The position numbers and the translations under genes are program-made. Below, piece after piece: positions 1-7,300 of a stretch of DNA of 10,071 nucleotides; within the stretch, counting starts at the first letter, position 1; each line of letters starts with the position of its first letter. Source of the stretch: CAYUNT01 sp964446285 (lineage in GTDB: Bacteria; Sumerlaeota; Sumerlaeia; SLMS01; CAYUNT01); assembly GCA_964446285.1 (NCBI GenBank), contig CAYUNT010000168.1, positions 1 through 10,071 on the forward strand, read 5' to 3'. A model generated the notes under the pieces. That model had not been told where the DNA came from and did no database searches. It was given only the letters and a program-made list of their open reading frames with translations.

Positions 1-169
1 GGGGGTTTTTTCATGTCATCCGCTCGACGTGGGATTGGTTCCGGCCTGGAAGCCGAAAAGGGGGTCAATTTCCCACGAACTGCTTACGCTGTGCTTACGT
101 GGAAAGGGGGCGCATATAAAGGCTTTTGAATACAGTCCGCGAAAGTGTAGGTTTTGATTGGAATTTCTC
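1..169. other. Left-edge region with no supported gene
   Basis: No convincing gene is visible here. A plus-strand frame is open from the left edge to a stop at 127-129. Its only ATG (13-15) would give 38 residues, with no ribosome-binding site and no resemblance I recognise, so I do not call it. On the minus strand an ATG at about 12-14 opens a frame that leaves the window at once and cannot be judged. The one visible structure is a direct repeat, TGCTTACG at 81-88 and again at 92-99 (11-bp period), inside a loose CCACG/CGTGG inversion. The stretch lies directly downstream of the 3' end of the tRNA, where integrated elements often begin, but no integrase or tRNA 3' duplicate can be seen. Confidence 0.4.
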
Positions 170-246
<77 letters not shown>

Positions 247-381
247 GCTTGCAATGGCATCCGGCAACAGGCGCTGCGACTTCGCCGCGCAGCGGCTGCG
301 CAATCGCCTGTCCGGTCTTTTGGTTATTCCAAGCCCGCTCCGGCATCAAGGCACATTCTCCTTTTTCCAATTTCCGCTCAC

Positions 382-476
382 GAACTGTTCAAGGTGCAGG
401 AAAAATCTTGGGCGAGACGCCCAAGCCACCGGAATCACCGGCAAGATGCCCATGCCACCAGTATTTTGAACAGTTC
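382..476. repeat. 95-bp palindromic (REP/MITE-like) element
   Basis: Perfect 11-bp terminal inverted repeats bound the element: GAACTGTTCAA at 382-392 and TTGAACAGTTC at 466-476. Inside is a perfect 7-bp hairpin, CTTGGGC (407-413) with GCCCAAG (419-425) around a GAGAC loop. It is followed by CCGG-AATCA-CCGG (429-441) and a GGCA/TGCC pairing (440-456). There is no T-run, so it is a poor intrinsic terminator. The nested inverted architecture between two genes is what a small non-autonomous mobile element or dispersed REP-type palindrome looks like. From memory, similar GGGCGAGACGCCCAAG-type hairpins recur between genes in uncultured bacteria. Only one copy is present in this window, so mobility is inferred. 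Confidence 0.6.
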
Positions 477-496
477 CTGAATTTCCGCCCTGTCCG

Positions 497-508
497 ACCC
501 TGCAGGGT
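497..508. repeat. 12-bp perfect palindrome
   Basis: ACCCTGCAGGGT is fully self-complementary and lies about 225 bases upstream of the synthase start, just right of the 95-bp inverted-repeat element. A symmetric site of this size could be an operator or another small intergenic palindrome. Nothing else supports a function. Confidence 0.3.
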
Positions 509-662
509 GGGGGGCGCCGCGGGCGCGATTGCGGCAGGGGGAGAAGGCCGCGCCGTTCGGATTAAAATTCCGCGAGTTGCTCGAATCCAAATTGCGTTCA
601 CTTCCGCCCTGGGCAACAGTGCCCGGATGCGCCTGAACATGCCCATTTGCAGGCAGGGGCGC

Positions 663-691
663 TTGACTTCGCAAACGCGCCCGTCTAGGGT
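663..691 (+). promoter_or_regulatory. Possible sigma70-type promoter for polyprenyl synthase gene
   Basis: TTGACT at 663-668 matches five of six positions of the -35 consensus. A 17-base spacer separates it from TAGGGT at 686-691, which keeps only the T, A and final T of the -10 box. Transcription would start near 698, about 34 bases before the proposed GTG start. The weak -10 makes this tentative. Confidence 0.35.
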
Positions 692-722
692 CCGGTCATC
701 GACCACGCGCGTGACGGTCGAA

Positions 723-734
723 GAGGGTGTTGTG
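723..734 (+). promoter_or_regulatory. Ribosome-binding site and GTG start deciding the synthase N-terminus
   Basis: GAGGG at 723-727 lies four bases before GTG at 732-734. This is the only well-placed start near where prenyl synthase homology begins. In-frame ATGs further upstream (for example near 627 and 639) lie in sequence unrelated to the family. Confidence 0.6.
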
Positions 735-1700
735 ACTGTTTTCGATACATTGGCAGTATTTCTCGCGGACGACCTGGAGCGGATTCATGGGCGTCTCGAT
801 GCTGTATTGGAGGTCGAGGGCCGCCTGATGCGCGAGGTGTCAACCTACGCCCTGCGCACCCGCGGGAAAATGCTGCGGCCAGCGATTGCGTGCCTTGCGG
901 CGCGCGCCCAGGAGCGCGAGCATGACGCCGGGCATCGCGTTGCCATCGCGGCCTGCGTCGAGCTGATCCACACCGCCACGCTTCTGCACGACGACGTGAT
1001 CGACAAAGCGCCGCTTCGCCGCGGACGCCAGACGGTCAACGCGAAGTGGGGCGATGACGTGGCCATTTTGCTGGCCGATTACTTTTACGCCTCGGCCTTC
1101 GAGCTGGCGATCGCCACCCTGCGGCCCGAAGTGCTGCGCGTTATCATACGCGTCACAAAAGACATGGCGCTCGGCGAAATGTTCCAAATCGAGACGCGCG
1201 ACCGATGGCTGCACTCGGAAGAGTATCTGCAAATTATTCGCCAAAAGACGGCGCAGTTGTTCGGCGCCTGCGCGGGGCTGGGGGCGCTTGTGGGCGGCGC
1301 CGCGCCCGAGGTGGTGAAGAGATTTTCGGATTTTGGCTGTGATTTTGGCATGGCCTTCCAACTAACGGACGACGCTCTGGATTACTCGGCGCAGGGCGAG
1401 CGATGGGGCAAGCGTGTTGGTTCGGACGTGGCCGAGGGCAAGCAAACCATGCCGCTGCTGCATACGCTCCAGCAGGCGAATGACTCCGACCGCCAAGCGC
1501 TGCTTGCCTGCCTGAACGACGGCCGGGATTTCGGCACTGTCCATCATTATGTGTCCAAATACGGCGGCATCGAGGCCACGCGCGACCTGGCCCGCCAATA
1601 CACAGGCAAGGCGCTGAAAAGCCTCGAAGGCATGGCCGCCAGCGAATCCGTGGCCCTTCTGCAACAAGCCGCCCGTTACACCGCCGATCGGGAATACTAG
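732..1700 (+). CDS. Long-chain polyprenyl diphosphate synthase (trans-type, IspB/HepT-like)
   Basis: This enzyme condenses isopentenyl diphosphate units onto an allylic diphosphate to make the polyprenyl chain used for quinone side chains. It is a soluble cytoplasmic enzyme of the trans-isoprenyl diphosphate synthase family. From the GTG start the protein has 322 residues, the usual family size. Visible motifs are RGKMLRP (44-50), the first aspartate-rich motif DDVID (87-91) followed by RR (96-97), the KT pair (172-173), FQ (209-210) and the second aspartate-rich motif DDALD (213-217). Small residues (Ala82, Thr83) precede the first aspartate motif instead of the aromatic ones typical of farnesyl synthases, pointing to a long-chain product. 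The exact chain length cannot be read from sequence. The open frame extends back to 219, but that part crosses the tRNA and an inverted repeat and is not credible. The next gene follows after 70 bases on the same strand, so co-transcription is possible. Confidence 0.93.
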   Translation: MTVFDTLAVFLADDLERIHGRLDAVLEVEGRLMREVSTYALRTRGKMLRPAIACLAARAQEREHDAGHRVAIAACVELIHTATLLHDDVIDKAPLRRGRQTVNAKWGDDVAILLADYFYASAFELAIATLRPEVLRVIIRVTKDMALGEMFQIETRDRWLHSEEYLQIIRQKTAQLFGACAGLGALVGGAAPEVVKRFSDFGCDFGMAFQLTDDALDYSAQGERWGKRVGSDVAEGKQTMPLLHTLQQANDSDRQALLACLNDGRDFGTVHHYVSKYGGIEATRDLARQYTGKALKSLEGMAASESVALLQQAARYTADREY

Positions 1701-1770
1701 CCGGGCGGAATTTGAGTTTTTTGCGTGTTGTGCTGTCCAAACCGCCAGGAAATCCTTTAATCCGGGGGGA

Positions 1771-4086
1771 ATGGAAATGAATGCAGACCGGAGAAGCCAG
1801 CAAAGCCTTTTCGGAAGCAGACGCATTGCGGCTGCGATTGGAGGGATGCTGTTGAGTTTCCTGCTCGCCGCGGCCGCATACGCCGATACCCGCGCATTCA
1901 CCATCCGCGACGATCCGGAAATGAACCGCATCGTCGATGAGGTCCGCACAGAGTATCTCGCCAAGCAGGATTTCAGCCGCCTCAATGTGGTGATCCTCGT
2001 TGCGCAACCGGATGGAACCTGGAAGCGAGGCTCCTACAACCCTGAGGCGCTGGCGTATCCGGCCAGTTGCGTCAAACTGGCCTATATGGTGGCGGCCATG
2101 CAATGGTGCCGCGAACAGGGGCGCCCCTACGCCTATCTGGATCGCATTGTCCGCCCGATGATGGCAGTGTCGGACAACTACGCCACGGGCGAAGTGGTGG
2201 ACACGATCACCAAGGCGCCCAATGACCCGAAACTGACGACGGTGAACGACGCCTTCCACGAGTGGGAGAAAAAGCGCGGTTACACGGAACGGATGCTCGA
2301 TGCGCGCGGCCTTCTCGGGACACAAATCGTCCGCCAAAAGACCTTCCCCACCAACTCGGGCGAAGACCCGGTTGGGGCGGAAAAACTCTCGCGCGAATAT
2401 ACGGGGATGAACCGCATGGAGCCGCGCCTTTGCGCCTCGCTGATGCTCGAAATCGCGAAGGGAGCGGTTGAGCCGAGCGGGAAGGATTACATGCTGAGCC
2501 TTTTAGCGCGCCCCTTGCAGGATCGGCAGAGCATTGCGGGGCGCGGCTTTCCGCCCGGAACGCTGCTTTACAGCAAGGGCGGCGCGGCCTATGACACGCT
2601 CGAGGACATCGTGTATGCGGTTCTTCCCAATGGGCGCGAGGTTGTGACTGCGATTTTCACAAACGGATGGGCGTCTGCCTCGCCCAAGCCGCACGACGTG
2701 TCGCAAATCGGTTATTTTTACAATGTGCTTCTGGATCGCCTGGGGCTTCTGGCGGGCTGCCCGCCGGCAATGACCCTTACCGCTGAATCGCCTGAGTTTC
2801 ATGCCTCGGGCGAATGGACCGATGGGAAATCCACTCGCAAGCAATTCGGCAAGGTCTGGAAGGAAAAAGCGGGCGGCGATGGCAAAGGCCTGGCCGAGTG
2901 GAAGATCAACGTTCCGGAAAATGGATTGTATGAAGTCTCCGTCTGGGCGCCCGGAGGCGAAAATCCGGCCGAGGCCGCGCCCTTGACGGTTGAGCATTCC
3001 GAAGGGACCACCACTGTGCTGGTCAATCAGCGCGTATCGCCCGCCCGCTGGACCTGGATTGGCGAATTTCCCTTCGCTCCGGGCAAGGGGCGGGTTTTCT
3101 TCAGCGATGCCCTCACCACTCCAACGCAAAAGGTGGCGGCCGACGCCATCCGGCTGATAAAATGCCCCGAGAAGCCGAAACCTCAACCCACGGGAACCGA
3201 AACCGCTGGAGGAACAGCCTCCTTGGAGGCGGCGGTTCCCACGCCTCCACCGCCCCTGCCGCCAGACACCTTTGATGTGATTGTGGATAATGACGATGGG
3301 GGACCTGCGTATCGCGAAACGGGCGTCTGGAAGAAAAGCGACTCGCTGGGATTCCAGGGTAAAACCTATCGTTTTGCGCCAGCCGGCTCGAAATGCGTCG
3401 CCACTTGGCTGGCTTCTCTGCCCAAATCGGGAATGTATGAAGTGTCGGTCATGTATTACCCCAGCGCCAACCGCTCAAAACGGGCGAAATATGAGGTCCG
3501 CTCCGCCAAAGGCACGTTTACGATTTACATCGACCAGACGCAGAAAAAATCCGCATGGGTATCGCTTGGCATATACCAATTCAAGGAAGGAAGCGCGGCG
3601 GTGGCGATGGATGGTCTCGACAGCGCCGCGGGAACCCCGGGCGAATCGGAGAAAGTCATCGTCGCCGACGCGGTTATGTTCCGCTGGTATGGCACAGAGG
3701 CGGACTTCGCAAGGACATTGCAAAAGGGAACATCAGCCAAGGCCCCCGCGGCATCCTCTGGGGCGGCTGTCCACGTCGAATCGATTACGCCCAGCGTGCA
3801 GCTCGGCGCGGAAGGTGAGAAAACCGCACGCGCCAACATCGTGGTCCGCGATTCGGAGGGCCGTCCCGTGCAAGGGGTCGAGGTCGTGGCGGATTTCATA
3901 GGAGATATTCGCGAAACGGTCAAAGCCATGACAAATAGCCGCGGCATAGCCGTTGTCCGTTCCACGGCGTCGCGGACAGATGGCGTTTCCTTCAGCGTAT
4001 GCATCGCTGGCCTGAACCACCCCTTTCACCCCTATGATGCAAGCGCCAACGTGAAAATCTGCGAGAGTTATTCACTGCAGGAGTAG
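1771..4086 (+). CDS. Exported class-A-beta-lactamase-like serine hydrolase with two golvesin-type modules
   Basis: A Sec signal peptide is clear: basic n-region, hydrophobic core at about residues 20-36, likely cleavage after AYA (38). Residues ~45-325 resemble the beta-lactamase2/serine-hydrolase fold: SCVK (99-102, nucleophile Ser99 and Lys102), SDN (134-136) and KGG (269-271) in place of KTG. SxxK and SDN are only 35 residues apart, against about 60 in TEM-type enzymes, and I see no ExxLN omega-loop signature. A peptidase, transpeptidase or esterase role on the cell surface is therefore likelier than antibiotic hydrolysis. Two golvesin/Xly-CBD-like beta modules follow (about 335-465 and 501-640), each with a YEVSV strand and a closing ADA motif, joined by a Pro-rich linker (488-498). 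An Ig-like domain ends the protein (about 667-767). The start is ATG 1771 or ATG 1777. The G-run at 1764-1769 is better spaced for 1777. Confidence 0.85.
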   Translation: MEMNADRRSQQSLFGSRRIAAAIGGMLLSFLLAAAAYADTRAFTIRDDPEMNRIVDEVRTEYLAKQDFSRLNVVILVAQPDGTWKRGSYNPEALAYPASCVKLAYMVAAMQWCREQGRPYAYLDRIVRPMMAVSDNYATGEVVDTITKAPNDPKLTTVNDAFHEWEKKRGYTERMLDARGLLGTQIVRQKTFPTNSGEDPVGAEKLSREYTGMNRMEPRLCASLMLEIAKGAVEPSGKDYMLSLLARPLQDRQSIAGRGFPPGTLLYSKGGAAYDTLEDIVYAVLPNGREVVTAIFTNGWASASPKPHDVSQIGYFYNVLLDRLGLLAGCPPAMTLTAESPEFHASGEWTDGKSTRKQFGKVWKEKAGGDGKGLAEWKINVPENGLYEVSVWAPGGENPAEAAPLTVEHSEGTTTVLVNQRVSPARWTWIGEFPFAPGKGRVFFSDALTTPTQKVAADAIRLIKCPEKPKPQPTGTETAGGTASLEAAVPTPPPPLPPDTFDVIVDNDDGGPAYRETGVWKKSDSLGFQGKTYRFAPAGSKCVATWLASLPKSGMYEVSVMYYPSANRSKRAKYEVRSAKGTFTIYIDQTQKKSAWVSLGIYQFKEGSAAVAMDGLDSAAGTPGESEKVIVADAVMFRWYGTEADFARTLQKGTSAKAPAASSGAAVHVESITPSVQLGAEGEKTARANIVVRDSEGRPVQGVEVVADFIGDIRETVKAMTNSRGIAVVRSTASRTDGVSFSVCIAGLNHPFHPYDASANVKICESYSLQE

Positions 4087-4093
4087 CGGCGTG

Positions 4094-4120
4094 GCGTGTC
4101 TGCCATCCAGGCAGGCACGC
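4094..4120. repeat. Strong hairpin just after the serine hydrolase stop
   Basis: GCGTGTCTGCC (4094-4104) pairs over 11 positions (one T-G wobble) with GGCAGGCACGC (4110-4120), around an ATCCA loop. It begins eight bases after the stop codon. No T-run follows, so it is not a standard intrinsic terminator. It could protect the mRNA 3' end, assist Rho-dependent ending, or be another dispersed palindrome. Confidence 0.55.
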
Positions 4121-4224
4121 AGCCGCGGCCCCGCCGCATTCACCCGGAGCCTGGAATTCCGGCGGATGCATTGTCTTTCTGATTTTGCCCGGATCGCCAT
4201 GAGCGGAAATGATTCAGCTGGGGA

Positions 4225-4253
4225 TTGACTCCGATATTAAAGAGGTCTATCCA
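4225..4253 (+). promoter_or_regulatory. Possible sigma70-type promoter for the TPR-pseudokinase gene
   Basis: TTGACT at 4225-4230 is followed after 17 bases by TATCCA at 4248-4253 (first three -10 bases conserved). It uses the same -35 hexamer and spacing as the candidate at 663-691. A start near 4260 would leave a leader of about 110 bases containing the palindrome CCTTCGAAGG (4305-4314). Tentative. Confidence 0.35.
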
Positions 4254-4361
4254 TCCTTTGAACTGCTATTAGGGGTGGGGAAGGCAGGCTGGGGGACATA
4301 GCCGCCTTCGAAGGGATGACGAGGATTCAGGGGAATAGACAGACTGCTATCCTTCAGAACG

Positions 4362-4367
4362 GGGAGG
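4362..4367 (+). promoter_or_regulatory. Strong ribosome-binding site for the TPR-pseudokinase gene
   Basis: GGGAGG, within GGGGAGGT (4361-4368), lies four bases before ATG 4372 and is nearly complementary to the 16S anti-Shine-Dalgarno sequence. It fixes the start of this gene well and suggests efficient translation. Confidence 0.7.
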
Positions 4368-4371
4368 TCCG

Positions 4372-7300
4372 ATGGGCGTTGGCGATTGGCTGAGGCAATT
4401 GGTGCCGTTTCGGCGGCGCAACCTGCACGAGGAAGATGTGCGGGCACAGTCGATTCGTGATGCCGTTGAGGAATGCCGGCGGCGGCGCGCCAAGTCTCCG
4501 GAAGCAGGGACGGACGAAACCGATTCGATTTTTGACGAGTTGCTCGACGCCTTTGAGGATCAGGGTCTTGACCCCGAGCCGGTATGGAGGGCGGCGGATC
4601 GCGCGTTTCCGGACAATCCGCGCTGGCTGGAGGCGCTTGCCTCGCGCGCCATCACCAGTTCGAAAACCGATCGCGAAACGCTCGAAGTTCTGCGCCGCCA
4701 GGCCGAACGTGTTCCGGAAAATCTTCCGCTCCTGCTGCGCCTGATCGAGTGCTACCGGGCGGCGGGCGATTCTTATATGGATGTGCATCTGACCGGGCGT
4801 GTTCGCGCCATGGCCAAAAAACTGCTCGAAACCCCCGAGGGCGAGGAATTGCCGCGCGGGGTGACGCGCTCGCTTTGCCGCAACCTTATCGAAACCATGA
4901 GCGAGCGCCTGGCGGCCGCCTATCTCGGAATGGGCCGCGAGGACGAAGAGGCCATGGACTTGTATCTGTGGGTCCTGGAGAGGGATTCCACAGCCACGGA
5001 CTTTCTTGGGGTGGCCGCCCGGTATTTGCTCGCGAAACGGAGCGTCGATCCTCGGTCGATCGAAATTTATGAAGCCGCCATCGCCTTCGATCCCAGAAAC
5101 ATCGAACTCCAGCGTTTTCTGGCCACTCATTATTTGTCCACCGAGCGCTGGCAGGAAGGCTTGGCCATTTTGCGGCGCCTCGCCCGGGGAAAACCTTCCG
5201 ATCCCGAGGCGGAAAAAACACTTCTCAACTGGCTGCGCGAACATCCGGATCAGTGGTCTGAGGGCGATTGGGCGATGCTCGTTGCCTGGGTGAAGGCCCA
5301 TCCGCAGGACCGGACACTGGTTGAGTTGATGGCGGCAGGATACTCGGCTCACGACGACATGAGCGAGGATGCGCGCCTATTATACCGGCTGGCGGCGGGG
5401 CTGGGTATTGAAAGCACGCGCTATCTGCGGATTCTGGCCGAATACGCCCGCCAGGCCAGCGACTGGAAGGGCGCGGCGTCGCATTACGAGGAAATTGCCC
5501 GCATCGAAGGGGCGGTGAGCGCGGATGTTTTGATTCCGCTGGCGATTGCCTGCAGCCGCCTCGAACGGACCGATGAGCGGGCGCTCGAGCTGTATCAGGC
5601 GGCCATCGCCGGGGGATGCCGCGAGGAAGCCATCCACGATATCCTCTGCCGCTATCTGTGTGAAAACCGCGCCCGCGCACCAGAATCCGCCCAGCAATTC
5701 CGCCAGTCGCTCGAGATGGCACCGCAATGCTCGTGGGCCATGCTCGGATTGCTGCGCCACGAAATCGAATCCGGCCATTATCTGGCCGCCTTCGAGGACG
5801 GACTGGCCTATCTGCGCAAAAACCGCAACCATGCCGAGGTGCGCAAACTGGTGGCGCGCGCCCTGGCCCGCGAGCCAAATCCCCGGATGCTGGCCCAACT
5901 GCGCCAACTGGGCGATCCCCTGGCGCGTGAAATTTTGTGGATGGCCTATGATGAAAAGCCGAGCGCCCGGCCTATCGCGCTGGCGCTGGCCCGCACCGAA
6001 CTCCACGCGGGCAATCGTGAAACCAAATTGGTCCCCATTCTGCGCACGGCCATCCACGCCGAGCCGGACGATCTTGAAATCGCCTCGGGGCTGGCGGAAA
6101 TTCTCTGGCGTTCGGGCCGCGAGGCGGAGGCGGCCGAGGCGGACCGGACGCTGCTTGCCTGGGTATCGCCCGCGCCGCGCCAAACCACGCGCGCCAGCGA
6201 GGGGGGCGGCGCCCTTTCGGACCGCGAAGTAGCCGCCCGCACGGCCGCCACGCGCTTGAGCGCTTTTTATTCCCGTAAAAACGACACTTCGCCCGAGGCG
6301 GTCAAAAGCATCTGGCTCGCCTTTGACCTGGGCGTCTGCCCCCAGGAAGCCATTCTGTTTCTGGCGCGGCATCTAGCTGCAACGGGCGCCGGGCATCCGC
6401 GCGCGGCCCGCGTGCTCGAAGAAGCCTGCCGGATCGATCCGCGCGACAGCCTCCTTACGCTTGCCTGGATGCGCGCCCGCGGACAACGCGGAGAAACGCG
6501 CGAGGCGCTCCAGTGGTGCATCGAGCAGTTGCGCAAATCTCCCGCGCGCCGCGCCTTGCGCGATCTCCTGTCCGACCTCCTGGCCTCCAGTTCGCCCTCC
6601 GATCTCCAGTCTTCCGACCTCGGCCATTTGCGCGCCCTTTCCGCTTCGCATTCCGAAGATGCCGATCTGGCGCGCATTGTGGCCCGCGCCCATCAGATTG
6701 CCGGAGTTCATTCCCCGCAGGTTCGCTCGATTTATGAGCGCGCCCTTTCGGCGAAATCCCAAGACCCCGCGCTGATCCTCGATCTGGCCCGGACCTATCA
6801 GCAATCGGGCGATTCGGCCAAAGCCATCGAGTTGTATTCCGCGCTCGAGGCCCTCGATCCGGATCACAAAGAGGCGAAAGAACAACTGGCGCGCCTGTAT
6901 GCCGAGACGCATCGCAAAGGCTCTCGTGCCCTGGAACTGGTCCGCGAGGTTCTTAAGGCCAACCCGGCCGATCCGGTGCTGAGGCGCTACATGGCGGAAC
7001 TCTCGCTGGACCGGGGCGAAACGATGCAAGGGCTTCAATCGCTCTTCGACCTGGTCAGCCAGTTCCCCAAACAGGCCGAGTCGATTCACGACATCCTGGA
7101 GCGCGCGCGCCATTCTCTGGAAGCTCCCACCCCGGACGCCACAATGCTGCTGGCTCGGCTGCGCGTCCGGCTGGGCGACACGGCCGCCGCCGCCGAGGAA
7201 CTTGCGCGGCTTCAGCCGGGGCGCGACGTGCCCACCGGACGCCTGCTCGAAGTTTGCGAGGAAATCCTTCAGCGCGATCCCGGGAACGTCCGCGCCCGCG

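Larger units (their letters stand above)
247..731. other. Non-coding gap between tRNA and polyprenyl synthase gene
   Basis: This stretch of about 485 bases holds no gene I can support. The plus-strand frame that continues into the synthase is open through all of it and even through the antisense of the tRNA. Its translation is compositionally odd and matches nothing in prenyl synthases. Recognisable contents are a GCGCAG-CCG-type hairpin near 287-301, the 95-bp inverted-repeat element at 382-476, a perfect 12-bp palindrome ACCCTGCAGGGT at 497-508, and a possible promoter at 663-691. The rest shows nothing identifiable. Confidence 0.7.

Noticed and set aside
1681..1722. Possible intrinsic terminator after the polyprenyl synthase gene
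   Set aside because: CCGCC/GGCGG is only a 5-bp stem with an 18-base loop, and the T6 run starts eight bases after it, too far for a standard terminator.
1234..2337. Minus-strand 367-codon frame across the synthase end and serine hydrolase start
   Set aside because: It overlaps two well-supported genes on the opposite strand and its translation shows no domain. Long antisense frames are expected in GC-rich DNA.
1771..2760. Annotation as an antibiotic-resistance beta-lactamase
   Set aside because: SxxK-SDN spacing is much shorter than in class A enzymes, KGG replaces KTG, and no ExxLN motif is seen. The extra binding modules point to a surface-polymer role.
4354..5352. Minus-strand 332-codon frame opposite the start of the TPR gene
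   Set aside because: Shadow of a strongly supported gene with a clear ribosome-binding site. Translation is low in recognisable motifs.
5380..7113. Minus-strand frames of 330 and 246 codons opposite the TPR region
   Set aside because: Both are antisense to the continuous TPR reading frame and look like GC-driven shadows.
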